NCBI GenBank assembly: GCA_021927905.1
Contig: BLLK01000058.1
Location: forward strand, 310,001 to 374,000
DNA: 64,000 nucleotides
Source: Chaetoceros tenuissimus
Lineage: Eukaryota > Bacillariophyta > Thalassiosirophyceae > Chaetocerotales > Chaetocerotaceae
Direction of reading: 5' to 3'
Shown here: positions 45,126 through 55,900 of the stretch, one piece after another
Position numbering within the stretch: the stretch's first letter is position 1
Layout: every line of letters begins with the position of its first letter
The notes under the pieces: model-generated
Database searches by the model: none
Seen by the model: the letters and a program-made list of their open reading frames with translations, nothing else
What the model was told of the DNA's origin: nothing
Program-made: the position numbers and the translations under genes

Positions 45126-46608
45126 TCAGTCAAAGTTACAATACCCACATGCCTCAGGACAGTTCGACGCAACATTTTCGGATTTGCATCGTTTCCTTGC
45201 TCTTTTACCAAGTTTTTTGTTTCGTCTCTTCCTTCCCACAACTTTTCTGCAGGTACGCATTTTGCCATTCTTGAACTGAAACTTTCCACTTTTATCTTCG
45301 CAACATTGGCTTCCCTCATCCACGTCAGCGCAAGCACAATAACCACAGGTCTTTCTGCAATAATGGAAATTTGGTTTCTTTGACACATTATCGACGACAT
45401 GGCATCGTACATCAGGAACGTCACTGACCCAATCACATGATCTTTCAATAGACCCCTCTTCCACAAAAGTACCTTCATCTTTGCATTTTTCATTCGCATC
45501 TTCGATCGGTCCCACATCAACATCTGGTTCTTCAGAATCGGCATCTGGTTCTTCAGCATCGACAGGTTCTTCTTCAAGGATGGCACATGAGTCTTCCAAA
45601 AGTTCTTGACAATGCATTGTCTGTTCCTGGTTTACGATTTGCAATTCATCAGATCCACTCATACAAAAATTTGGCATATTTGGTACATTGCTCTTAGTGA
45701 CCCCATAGAGTGTCGTGGAGCATTCACTGCTATTATCTTCACAAGGCAAACCATTCAAGTTGGTATCGCTGAATTGGAAAATTCCATATGTAGCAGCATC
45801 ATTCACGCATGTCTTTTCTTTATCCAATTTTAAAGATCCGTCTTTGGCCTTTGTTTCAGCATCCACCAAATTATGAATACCATAGCACGGACAAATCTTT
45901 TCATAAGTGACTGCACATGCTTCTTCGATAAGTTCGAAGCATGCCTTGGCTTCACCCTCGGAAATCATTCTATGCATGTCTTCTTGCGAACATTCGAAAT
46001 CCTGTCTTTCAGGAGTATCAATGAATGTAGCGGTCAGGTGTTTGTATACAACACCATTGATGCTACCATTAAATGCAGGTCTACCGTCTCTTGCCCCGTG
46101 TACATTGACATAAGCCAGTGATATCCTTCCATTCCTAGCTCTACAAGATGTAGGTTTGTGAATATCCACAGTGCTGAATGCTGTTCGAAGATTGAGAAAT
46201 TGAAGTCCGTCAGCTCTATTAAAGCATGGACATTCCTCTTCTCGTACTTCGTGAACAACTTCTTCCGTCAAAAGCTCTTCTTTCTCGTCAACGGAAACTT
46301 CAGCATCACCTGAAGGCGCCTCTTGTGCTCCTACAGGTGCCTCTTGTGCTCCTACAGGTTCACCAGGGTATTCCCAATCCTATGAATGATGAGAAAAATA
46401 TGAAATGTAAGTGTATGGTGTGTGATTCAAAAAAAGACTAGTCAAAGTAGTGCAGAGTCACATCACAAGACTGGAAAAGATTTCTAAGAAATTCAATAGG
46501 AATGGACAGACCATTCTATCATGACTTTCTATTTGACGAAGAACTTACGCGAGCTGCACTGGCAAAAGGAACGACTATCGATAAGATGAGAGGAATACTG
46601 AATTTCAT
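45126..46608 (-). CDS. Secreted Cys-rich protein with ShKT-like domains (paralogue 3)
   Basis: Two exons: 46549-46608, a 20-residue signal peptide ending FASAAR, and 45126-46379; about 437 residues. After the signal comes a short tandem repeat (GAQEAPV twice, also visible in the DNA at 46316-46360), then EEECPCFNRAD, EKICPCYGIHNLVDAETK, a D/E/P-rich linker (VDAEEPDADSEEPDVDVG), and ShKT-like units (CDWVSDVPDVRC to CRKTCGYC; SQCCEDKSGKFQF to CPEACGYC). The middle ShKT unit seen in the other copies is shortened here to a CADVDEGS linker. It is the longest and most acidic of the set. Confidence 0.82.
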
Positions 46609-47223
46609 CGTATGGCTTTATATGAGCTAGTTGAAAACGGATGCAGTGTTCTTTTTGATTTGATTTGATTTGATTTTATGAAGTGATGAAGATAGATGAA
46701 GATGTCGCGGTCTTCAGCCTTCAGCTTCCATTGTGTTCTCAACAGTGACGATGACTGATGCTGATCTGTGGGATCAACGCAGTTTGAATTTAAAACGACT
46801 GAAATCAGAGAATAAAAAGCTCCTCGGTCATTGTACGTTATTATATGCTCATTACTGTTCATCTCTATTCCACATTCAGATTTAAAATAATTTTTATTCG
46901 TTGGGAACAAAAATGAAACTTCTGCCATTGTGAAAACAAATAGTCTATTCAATAGAAGTAACATACGAGTAGTCATTTCAATTTCGTTTATTTTTCAACG
47001 GAATGTCAACAATTGAAATTGTCTTACTAATACAGTTGACTGAGTCATCCATGTTGTTCATAACGTCAACTGACTGCTTAGCTAGATCATGCATGAGCTA
47101 CAATCTACAATACAAGATACAAGAAGCTACTCCTTCATTTCAATACGTAAACTTTCACTTAGACGATACAGCGCCTCGTATGAGAGACTTGCTGAAATCA
47201 TATGATAGTTCAAAATCGCTTTC
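46609..47223. other. Divergent intergenic region
   Basis: About 615 bp between the minus-strand ShKT-like gene and the plus-strand RWD gene. Short open stretches on both strands show no domain. A run of GATTT/TGATT repeats lies at about 46651-46676. Confidence 0.45.
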
Positions 47224-48642
47224 ATGTCATCTGACGAGATAGAAGAGATTGCCGAGAGACAACAAGCTGAACTGGACTTTATTGATGCGGCATACTCATC
47301 AGATGAAGCTTGGATTCAAACGAGCAACTATAATGATACAACAATACATGTCGTTCATAGGCGTCTCAATCTTCCCCTAGGAAACTATGATGACAACAAT
47401 GGAGAATCTTCAGATTCTTTAGAAATAGATTTGATTGCTTCCATGCCACCAAGATATCCCATGGATGAGTCAGCTCCACTCATCATTGATGCATCAATTG
47501 CCAATCATAGAAAAAGAAATGGTTCTGTGCTGGATTCATCGTCCGCACGTAAATTAGGTTTGGATGCATTGCCCAAACTTGTAGAAATTTTACGAGCAGA
47601 GGCTACAGACAACGCAGGGCAAGAATCTTTACTTGTCATTTTCGCAAGAGCGGAGGAATGGATCGAAACAGATTGGAAAGATATTTTAGAAGAAACAATA
47701 ACATGTTCTTCAAAAGCAATTAAAGGTGGTGAAAAGAAGACGGCATCAAATATGGATCCAACTAAACCAATGGTATTGGCGCGGAAACTCATTTATTCTC
47801 ATCATATCATCGCGAAATCGAAGCGTAAAGCCATTGCTGATCTTTCTCGTGATTTTCAACTTGGTGGCTATGCAAAAATTGGATGGCCTGGAATCATAAT
47901 CATAGAAGGAGAAGAAAGCAATTGTGACAAGTTCTATGACACTATACGGCCAATGAAATGGCAACATTTAGTCTTGAGAGGAGAAGAACGCGTACCCATT
48001 GAAAACCATGATATCAATGCTTTGAATGCAAAGAGATGTTTTCCAATCAAAATGGTTGAATTAGCGGAAGATCAAATGTCCCATCTTGCAGAGATTTGTA
48101 GGGAAGCTAATATTGAGGCTTTGTTCAAGACGTCTATGCGTATGTATGAGAAGAAAGAAGACGATAAGCTAACGGGAACAGATGAGGTTGATACAGAAGC
48201 ACAATATGGAGTCATGGTGCACGTAGATCATATGAATGATCGAAAAGGGTACGAGAAATGGATTCAAAAGGCTTGTAAAAGTACTGGCTGCAAAGAGCTT
48301 ATTGTGCGATGCAGAAAACATCAGTCTTCTCATAATACAAGAATGGCAATCGTGGTTTGTATATTTGGTGAAGAGGACAGTGTCAAACAAGTTTTGAAGC
48401 GATGGCGAATCAGTAGAGTCGATGTTGATTCAAAAGGTGTACCGTGTCTAGAAAGAATGATGAAAGTGATTGTGGAAGGAAATATTGTAGAAGAAAGTGA
48501 CATGCATGAAGTTTTAGATGAAGCATCAGCAAAAATCAATCAAAATGGAGTTATCAGTTCGAACGACTTCAACGAATTTTGTTTCTCGATAGGAGCAGCC
48601 ACCTGGAGAGATGCTCAACAGAAATTTCTAAATCTAACGTGA
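47224..48642 (+). CDS. RWDD2-like protein (RWD plus DUF1115)
   Basis: 472 residues, intronless. The N-terminus is an RWD domain: ERQQAELDFIDAAYSSDEAW, DLIASMPPRYPMDESAPLI. The middle (about 190-260) is a DUF1115-type domain: SHHIIAKSKRKAIADLSRDF, GGYAKIGWPGIIIIEGEESNCDKFYDTIRPMKWQHLVLRGEE in pieces. Human RWDD2A/B have the same pair and end there. Here about 190 residues follow, including an acylphosphatase-like or ferredoxin-like segment (YGVMVHVDHMNDRKGYEKWI to VVCIFGEEDSVKQVLKRW). Function of the family is poorly known; RWD domains mediate protein binding. Confidence 0.82.
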   Translation: MSSDEIEEIAERQQAELDFIDAAYSSDEAWIQTSNYNDTTIHVVHRRLNLPLGNYDDNNGESSDSLEIDLIASMPPRYPMDESAPLIIDASIANHRKRNGSVLDSSSARKLGLDALPKLVEILRAEATDNAGQESLLVIFARAEEWIETDWKDILEETITCSSKAIKGGEKKTASNMDPTKPMVLARKLIYSHHIIAKSKRKAIADLSRDFQLGGYAKIGWPGIIIIEGEESNCDKFYDTIRPMKWQHLVLRGEERVPIENHDINALNAKRCFPIKMVELAEDQMSHLAEICREANIEALFKTSMRMYEKKEDDKLTGTDEVDTEAQYGVMVHVDHMNDRKGYEKWIQKACKSTGCKELIVRCRKHQSSHNTRMAIVVCIFGEEDSVKQVLKRWRISRVDVDSKGVPCLERMMKVIVEGNIVEESDMHEVLDEASAKINQNGVISSNDFNEFCFSIGAATWRDAQQKFLNLT

Positions 48643-48818
48643 CTTTTGATTCTTTGATCATGTATGTTATGAAAGATGAGTTGAGTTCGCTTCAGTAATT
48701 CTGCGAGAGTACTACAATGACTGGACAAAATATCCCATATTGATATAAATGATTCTAATAGTGACAATCTATCCCATACACTAAATAATTCCCTCATCGC
48801 CCAAGTTTCTCCCAGCAA

Positions 48819-49616
48819 TTATTCAAGTAACCATGGATACCTTTGAAATGTAAAGTGCAGTACAATCGGAATAAAAACATTATCACAATTGCCAGGTGCA
48901 ATTGCTTCCGCAAAAGTTGCAATCACACCAATGATCCCCAAGTTCTTCATTGCAATATCTCTTAAACCAAACAATCTGTTGAAAAGCAAGAATCCTCCAA
49001 TAGTCCCTAGAAATAACCCAAAGAAACTGCCTTCCACACTTTTTTGTCCACCTAGAGGGAATCTGTACTTGATGTTTCCATAATACCGTCCTATAATTGG
49101 TGCCAAACCATCTCCTATTCCCAAGGCTGAAATTATAATTACACCTTCAACAGTCATGAACATTTGTGTACCGAGATATATCATGACAAGAGTAAATTGC
49201 AATGGCCCATAAAGAAGTTCCGACGGTGAAGATGATCTCGACATAGTTCTTACATCAATGTCATTTGGATCTGCAAGAATTGCTCCCTAGACATGGATCG
49301 GTAAGCAAATGAATGAAAGTACATTCTGCAGAAATTTTAGTTTTGAACATACCTTATAAAAGAGCTTGAGACTCATGACTGCGGGTACCAATATGTTCAA
49401 TCTCCATGACCAATGTGACACATCAAAAAGTGGCCAAAAAATTACCCAGCATGCTGCACCGACATGTACAAATTTCCTACTTTCATAGGCGCATCTCAAC
49501 CTTTCGCGAATACCTGATCCAATTGTAAGTATCACTTTGACATATATCACTGTGAGAAGGGAGCAGAAAATATTATACCATAAAGGTGTTATTTGCAGGG
49601 AATACAATTCTTTCAT
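48819..49616 (-). CDS. Dolichol/phytol kinase-family membrane protein
   Basis: Two exons, 49353-49616 and 48819-49286, with a 66-nt intron; about 243 residues. Several transmembrane helices are seen. The family motif block is GDGLAPIIGRYYGNIKYRFP followed by QKSVEGSFFGLFLGT; the first part holds the conserved GDG and the second the K-S-x-E-G motif. ESRKFVHV in exon 1 matches the conserved RK-x-x-H of the CTP-dependent polyprenol kinases. These enzymes phosphorylate dolichol, phytol or farnesol using CTP. Phytol kinase supplies phytyl for tocopherol and chlorophyll recycling; which alcohol is used here cannot be told. The start at 49616 is the first ATG after a possible acceptor at 49640, so an extra N-terminal exon, for example a targeting signal, is possible. 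Confidence 0.82.
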
Positions 49617-50584
49617 GCTGATGGCAATTATTGGAGCTCCTTTGTAGGAAATCAAAATTTAGTAGCCCTCTACTCAATGCTGCCCAGTAAATTGCGGTGC
49701 CCAATCCTTCAATGTTGTTGTACTCAATAAATACAGTGAGTAGTCAACCAGAGTATTTCTTTCATCAAATGAAAGAAGCAGATAGAGAGAAAGAAAACAA
49801 ACTGTGTAAAAACTGATGGCTGGGTGTGTGAAACGGAATTCTTCAACCAAAAAAGACCCGGAGACTGAGGATAACCAAATGCTGGTACCATAAGTATATA
49901 CGTACGTAGTCAAATTTTTTTGTAAAACCGTCAAAAGGATTGCATCTGGTGACGTACAGACGGTGGTACCACACCTTCATCATCTGTCTCCTCTTGGTCT
50001 TCTCACCATTCCTGCAAAACAACAGGAACACATGACGGCTTCCGCTCTATCATTACTTTACTGATCCATCGTCATCGATTCGCTAGTGGCTGAATTTCAC
50101 ATACAGTCGTCAATAGATATTCAGCTTCGACAAAATCTGCTGGGAAATTGGTGGACTATAATTGATTTTTCGCAGAGGTGAGTTTTCTACAGATGGAAAA
50201 ATTTGTGTTGCTCATTTTTCCCGTTGATGTGCAGAAGGTATTTTAAGATATGTCTACATGGAAGAAGCGTATCTGGATCACATTTTTACCCATGAGTAGA
50301 GGAGATATTTAACACTAGAGCACTATTGGTACTTGCAGTTCTTCATCAACTTTCACAATTTTGCTTTACTCACCATACTCGTGTTCTCATTGTTTCTTTT
50401 TCCTATCTAAAGAAATAAGGAATTTCATATTTTTCTCATCTTTCCTGCACTCTCAATTTCGACAAGGATTGCTTTATAGCTTTGAAATTCTTCCTATCAA
50501 CGCTATAATAAATACGCAAATCTATAATTGGCAACTACGTAGCCGAGAAGAACAAGAACCTGTAGATTTCTTGTCTACGTCAAC
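49617..50584. other. Divergent intergenic region of about 1 kb
   Basis: Holds the promoters of the kinase gene and of the plus-strand membrane gene. It might contain an unrecognised targeting exon of the kinase gene. No repeat or RNA was recognised. Confidence 0.4.
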
Positions 50585-52965
50585 ATGCAAGAAACCGGAA
50601 GTAATACCGACGGCAAGGTCAAATCAAAAACCTTTACTGACTTTGTCGATTCTGCTTTCGCTTCGTTTGAGTCCAGATTTAAAATATTTGGATCATCTAA
50701 GCCTGTACAAACAAATGTATCTGATGAAGAAGATGGCAAAAAGAAAAAGTCTATGGACCAGTACAAATCCGAAAAAGAACTCGACGAAGAAGATGCACAT
50801 ACTACTTTTACATACTTGATCATACTCACTGCAATCTATCTACCATTTTTACTGTTTCTGTGGATGCGTGGCTCTAATTTTGGATCTGAATCCATGGTTC
50901 GTTCCCTGTTTCTGAGTCATATCTTGAGATTTGTAGTTGCTTTTCTGCTTTTGCCAAAGTCAACTATTAAATCGTTTCTACCAAACCGAGTGTGGAATTT
51001 GATTGTAAATACGGGACATCATTTTGAAGAATTTTGGTATGATCGAAGAACACAAGCCGTGATTCCTACTTGGGTTCATGTTGTACTTAGTTTCGTTTTG
51101 GGAGTACAAACAGACAATCAAGCACCGGGCTGTGGAGCTCTAGAAAAAGCGAAAAAGAATGGTCTACCTCTACCTCTGATGTGTTTGGCTAGCTTGACAT
51201 TTTGCGTATTTTTAGTTCACCCTGATGGGATGACATGGATAATGCTTGGACAGCTAAGGTGAGTTTTAGTCTGGACTGGTTGAGGCATATTTTCCATGAA
51301 GTTCTTCGAATAGTATGGAATTTCCTCTAGGTTCCAAACAAATACATTTTCAGTGCAGATTATGTGAAAATTACTCACTTTATTGTTTAAAATCCTTCCA
51401 GGCAAATGATACAATCTTCAATAATGCAAGTCCTGGAATATCTAAAAGGTGTAAGAAATGGTGAAATACGAATTACATTGAGTGATGTATCACCTATTCT
51501 GGCGTCCATCGTAATTATTGCGACAATAGTAAATAGCATAATTTCGAATTTGAACAAAGATAAATCTTCCAGAAATCAAGATCGAATGACAAAAAGTAAA
51601 CATCGAAAAGGTAAAAAGGGGAAAGGTCGGAATTACAATAGAGGGTCGACGCATGGTAGTAAACACAAGGCAAAAGATTCAAAGCATTTGGAAAATGAAA
51701 TTGATAGTGAAGATTCTTTGAAATCAACATCTCAAGCAGAATTTCGACGCATGAGAAGTTTGAGCGATATGGAAACTTCGACCGTCAGCTCAGGGTCTAC
51801 TGTTGATACAACTTTACCTGCAAGTGACCTGTCATCACATAATTCGAAAAAGGCAGAAAAAGAGCGAAAGGATGAATTCACAGTAGAAGATAAGGCAAAT
51901 GAGGAGCCCAACATTATTCAGAGTCAGGAGAAAGAAAAAGTAAGAGAAGTTCAGCATAAGGTAGTCGCATCAGCATCTGATGACGAAAAGTCTTGTTCAT
52001 CGTCAGTTGCTACAGTGCAAACGGAGGGTGGATATAGATCATTACATAGAAGAGGCAAGGGGAAACAAGGTGCTAACAAAGGCGCTATTAATTCTCCATT
52101 TACTCCTCCTTCTACACCAAAGAGATCATTAGAAAAATACCAAAAGCCAACAAATCAGAAGTCTATTTCCCCGCCTAAGGTTTTTCCAGATCGCATTGAT
52201 TCTAAAAAACTTTGTTTTGAGAAGAAGAAACATCCGAAATCTAATCGCACTGTAAATGAGAAGCATCAACACGACACGAGGAATAATGGAACAAAGAAAG
52301 CAAATAAGTTTTCGTCTGAAGGCCCTAGAGGACGATCATTTACTGCACCAGAAATGTCTAGAAAGAAGAATCTATCTCATGGATCTAGTAATAGATTGCA
52401 TGAAAAGAAATTTTCAAAGCGTGGTAACAGTCACAAGAAACCAGAGGAAAAGGCTTCAACTGTTCAAAACAAGCAGTCTATTACTTTAGAACCACTTGTG
52501 CCTTTGCAGCCTACAAAAATGCAAATTAGACAGTCTCCACCAAGACTTGATGTTGACAAAACACTCTTAGTACCAGCTGAAGTGATGAAATGTAGCGATA
52601 ATGGAAAGAAAACTGTTGGATGGGACGAGACAGCGGTGATTAGACCTCCTCCAGGGCTTGAGCTGCCTACACCAGGCCGTACATTGGGCCTGGAACAAAA
52701 GGTTATTGCCACTCATCAGTCAACATCAACAAATCAAACAAATTTGCAAAGCTCAGTAAATGCCTTCTCTCTTCCATTGAATAGACCATTACAGAACGAC
52801 AATCATATGTATTCCTTCAACTCGTGTGATGCTCCAAAGCTTCATCCACTGTCACCGCTACAGCAGTGCGAAGCAGAACCCTCTTCCTTTTCACAGACTC
52901 CTCAGAATGATGATGAAATTGAGGCTGATTTGAGGAAAATGGTATGCAACATCTTGGACTTCTAA
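50585..52965 (+). CDS. Multi-pass membrane protein with a long disordered tail
   Basis: Two exons, 50585-51258 and 51402-52965, in phase; about 745 residues. A charged N-terminus leads to four or five hydrophobic segments (about 80-96, 108-123, 165-175, 198-212 and 254-272 of the joined protein). The remaining 450 residues are hydrophilic, rich in K, S, R and E, with no fold apparent. Near the end is a Pro-rich element, RPPPGLELPTPGRTLG, that looks like a short binding motif. The family was not recognised. Membrane anchoring with a large cytosolic, basic tail suggests a scaffold; that is inference. Confidence 0.65.
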
Positions 52966-53010
52966 AGACCCTGTAATCGCACCAAATATATAACTTTATA
53001 AGTTGAACTT

Positions 53011-54372
53011 TCAAATTCCTACCACATTTCCAGGAGTTCTAGGTCTCATTGGTATTATGTTCGACGGATTATCCTGTTTCTTGACTCTTGGAGAAGGCGC
53101 AGATTTTGGTCTTTTTTTCCTCTCTTTGTGACGTTGACCCGGTTTTATTGTCGGAGCCTTTTTCTTTTGCTCCAAGAGTTTTTGCTGTTTCTTCTTTAGT
53201 TTCAATCTCTCTTGTTTCCTGCGAGCGTTCTCTTCTCTCCACGAACGGCCAACTTTAGCGTTTTTCGATAGTGTGTATGATCCATATGTCTCCCTTGGTA
53301 ATGGATTTGTTGCTTCTTTCAAACCCGATGCCATTCTCACTAATGCTCGCTTACTTCGGATACCAGCATCAACAAAGGCTGCTGCAGCAGTTTCAATACT
53401 ATTCTCAGCCTTCACTCCAGCCTTGAGGACAGTTCTACGTAGTTTATCCCTTTGCTCGTGATTCAACTCCCTTACTTTGTTTACAGCGCTCTTGAATCTA
53501 TCCCTTTTCAATTCAACATTTTGAAGAGAATCTCTACTTGGATCTTCACCTATTTCTTTCATTTTGTATACTTGTAGAATACTGAGATCCTTGTCTGCAC
53601 AAAATTCCATCATCGCCTTGGATCCTCCTTCCTTGAACTTCTTCAAAAGATTTCTTGCATGATGTGGATCAAAGGTCAAGTTCCTTTCCTTGTTGGCACT
53701 TTCCCGAGGTCGGGTACGTTCAAGATTGGACCAATAAGATATACCCAAGACTTTGTTTTGAATTTGCCGTTGTATCTTGAATGCAGGCAGTAATAGTAAT
53801 GAATGATTGGCAGTGTAAATAGTAAATGACGTCAAATTCAATACTCCTCCCCTATCTTCTGCAAAACTGACTACATCTTTCAGTACAGCTTTTCCAATAC
53901 TAGATTCATTTTGTAGATCTTGACCATAAAGCTCATGAACCATTCGTTCAATCTCTGGCAATGAAATCTCCCCACTTCCATTCAAATTGTAAAGCTCAAA
54001 AGTGAAATTCGTCAAGGTATCACACTTCATTGAGCATATATTCCAGACACTAATCACAAATTCTAAAAAGTCAATTGACTCTCCACCCGACACGTCAAAA
54101 TACTCAAAGCATTTCTCAACATAGAGTGATCTATCCAGATCGAAGTAGTTCAGGAACTCATACATTGTCATATTTCCATTCTTTGCTTTATTGACTCGGT
54201 AAAAGATAGACCAGAGTTTCTCAATTGTGATCCGTTTGAAGCCGAGAGCTCGAAATGTAGCCTCCCATTCTATCACCTTTGGTTTGTATATTGGTGTACA
54301 GACATAGTCAACAGCCGAGTCGAGAATGGAATTTCGTTGCCATGAGTTTTGCATAAAAAGATGATGATTCAA
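53011..54372 (-). CDS. EF-hand calcium-binding protein
   Basis: 453 residues, single exon. Two EF-hand-like loops lie in the N-terminal half: FDVSGGESIDFLEFV and YNLNGSGEISLPEIERMV, the second with the usual D/N-x-N-G-S-G-x-I spacing. The layout of four helix-loop-helix units between residues 50 and 200 is like calcineurin B or calcineurin-B-like sensors. The C-terminal half is helical and very basic, ending in a K/R/P-rich tail (RHKERKKRPKSAPSPR). Calcium-dependent regulation is likely; the partner is unknown. The start at 54372 is the first ATG that covers the fold; a short upstream extension is possible. Confidence 0.75.
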   Translation of the reverse strand: MNHHLFMQNSWQRNSILDSAVDYVCTPIYKPKVIEWEATFRALGFKRITIEKLWSIFYRVNKAKNGNMTMYEFLNYFDLDRSLYVEKCFEYFDVSGGESIDFLEFVISVWNICSMKCDTLTNFTFELYNLNGSGEISLPEIERMVHELYGQDLQNESSIGKAVLKDVVSFAEDRGGVLNLTSFTIYTANHSLLLLPAFKIQRQIQNKVLGISYWSNLERTRPRESANKERNLTFDPHHARNLLKKFKEGGSKAMMEFCADKDLSILQVYKMKEIGEDPSRDSLQNVELKRDRFKSAVNKVRELNHEQRDKLRRTVLKAGVKAENSIETAAAAFVDAGIRSKRALVRMASGLKEATNPLPRETYGSYTLSKNAKVGRSWREENARRKQERLKLKKKQQKLLEQKKKAPTIKPGQRHKERKKRPKSAPSPRVKKQDNPSNIIPMRPRTPGNVVGI

Positions 54373-54560
54373 AAAGATATTTCTTTTCCAACCGCACCAA
54401 GGATATTGATCTCACAGGTTTGACATCAACATCAATCTTAATCAAAGGAATACTATGTAGAATTGTCTCCACATGGGAAGTGAATTGACACAAGACTTCA
54501 CTAAACACACTAAACAACAAACCGATAAACCAAGTTCAACACTCCGAAAGTAACTCGATC

Positions 54561-55577
54561 ATGACTCAAGTACTTAGTTTCATCTCTGAATACTTGGACC
54601 CTCAGCAGGCTTGTGTCAAAAAATATGTAATAAAATATTACCCTTCATCGCATGAACTGGAAATGAAGTGCGTAAAGACCAAACGCAAGTTTCTATCACG
54701 TTCAAAGATTCTAGATGAAAATGTATCCACGATAGACTTTAATGTGGGAAATGTACTTGTTCTCTTTTCTAGAGAGCTCAAGCTCGTCGACTATGGAGAT
54801 GAAAAAACCAAGGAACTTTTGTCTCCTCAAAATATGAAAGTAATAGGCATTGTGAGTCTGGACTCTATTTCTTCTCTTGGTAATGTCATTTCTGATAGTA
54901 TCGAGAGTCGGGGCTTGAAGCTAGTGAATTTAAAATTGATTGAAACTGAAGAGAATATGTCAAATGTATCTTCTGGTAGTGATGGTAAAGTTGAAGTTCG
55001 TCTTGGAATTGAAGTGCGAGGAGAACATGTGAAGGATAAGATACAACACGTCTCTTCCGTTGTACTTCTTGAAGAGAAAGAACATGACAATCAATTTAGC
55101 TCCATATTTCCTGGAAAAGTATTGATGGCAAAGTATAAAACGAGTTCTAAAACGACATGCTGCGTAATCAAACCACATATTCTCAAAAACGGAAGAGCAG
55201 GAGAAGTCATTCAGGAAATTCTTGATAGGGGCTTTAAGATTAACGCTGCTCAGATATTTCATCTCGATCGAGATCGTGCTTCAGAGTTTTATGAAGCATA
55301 TGAAAAGCTAAAGGAATACAATTTCATGTTGAACGAGATGATTAGTGGGCCTTGTCTGGCTTTGGAAATTGATGCATCCGTGGAGGAGTTTAGAGCAAGT
55401 GTTGGTCCATTTGAAGTTGACACAGCGAAAAAACTCTACCCCAATTCAATTAGAGCAAAATTTGCAAGAAATAATACTCAAAATGCAGTTCATTGTACAG
55501 ATCTAGAGGGAGAAAGAGTCAATGAATTATCATACTTCTTCGATATTCTTGCCAATGAAAAATATTCATACGATTGA
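54561..55577 (+). CDS. NME7-like nucleoside diphosphate kinase, axonemal
   Basis: 338 residues. The DM10 domain comes first (FISEYLDPQQACVKKYVIKYYP, VGNVLVLFSRELKLVDYGD), then a degenerate NDK-like segment (about 95-180), then a second NDK domain starting TTCCVIKPHILKNG and containing the active-site block NAVHCTD with phosphohistidine H311. This order is that of NME7, a component of the axoneme and microtubule inner proteins, also linked to the gamma-tubulin ring complex. The first kinase unit lacks a recognisable NxxHG/S active site, so only the second may be active. Its presence 37 kb from a dynein heavy chain supports a flagellate life stage. Confidence 0.87.
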   Translation: MTQVLSFISEYLDPQQACVKKYVIKYYPSSHELEMKCVKTKRKFLSRSKILDENVSTIDFNVGNVLVLFSRELKLVDYGDEKTKELLSPQNMKVIGIVSLDSISSLGNVISDSIESRGLKLVNLKLIETEENMSNVSSGSDGKVEVRLGIEVRGEHVKDKIQHVSSVVLLEEKEHDNQFSSIFPGKVLMAKYKTSSKTTCCVIKPHILKNGRAGEVIQEILDRGFKINAAQIFHLDRDRASEFYEAYEKLKEYNFMLNEMISGPCLALEIDASVEEFRASVGPFEVDTAKKLYPNSIRAKFARNNTQNAVHCTDLEGERVNELSYFFDILANEKYSYD

Positions 55578-55900
55578 GCGAAGTGAAAGTAAAAAGTGAC
55601 AGTCTTCATCCTTCATCTAGAAATCACACAATATTATAATGATTATATGTCAAAATTATATGGTAGGTATGCTCGTGATTTTGATCATTTTTCTTCTTGA
55701 TTGATTCGAAATTCAAATAGGTGCTCGTCATCTGTCTAATGACGTAGAACTGTGTCATTAGGATATTTTCGGCAAGAGATGGGATTCAAAATACCAAAAC
55801 ATGTGTTCTCTCGACACAAAGAGAAGAAGATCCAAGCAAAAAGAATTTTTCATCAATGCCATAACTTCAACAACTCACAAACATAGTTTTTCTATCCTCC
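55578..55900. other. Intergenic, upstream of the repeat protein
   Basis: 323 bp with no gene seen; it should contain the promoter of the following gene. Confidence 0.4.

Noticed and set aside
46605-46976. 123-codon minus-strand frame upstream of ShKT-like paralogue 3
   Set aside because: It includes simple GATTT/TGATT repeat sequence and the promoter of that gene; no domain is present.
49674-50031. Minus-strand frames upstream of the kinase gene as a first exon
   Set aside because: No good donor site links them in phase to the kinase, and the sequence has no targeting signal. The possibility of another upstream exon remains open.
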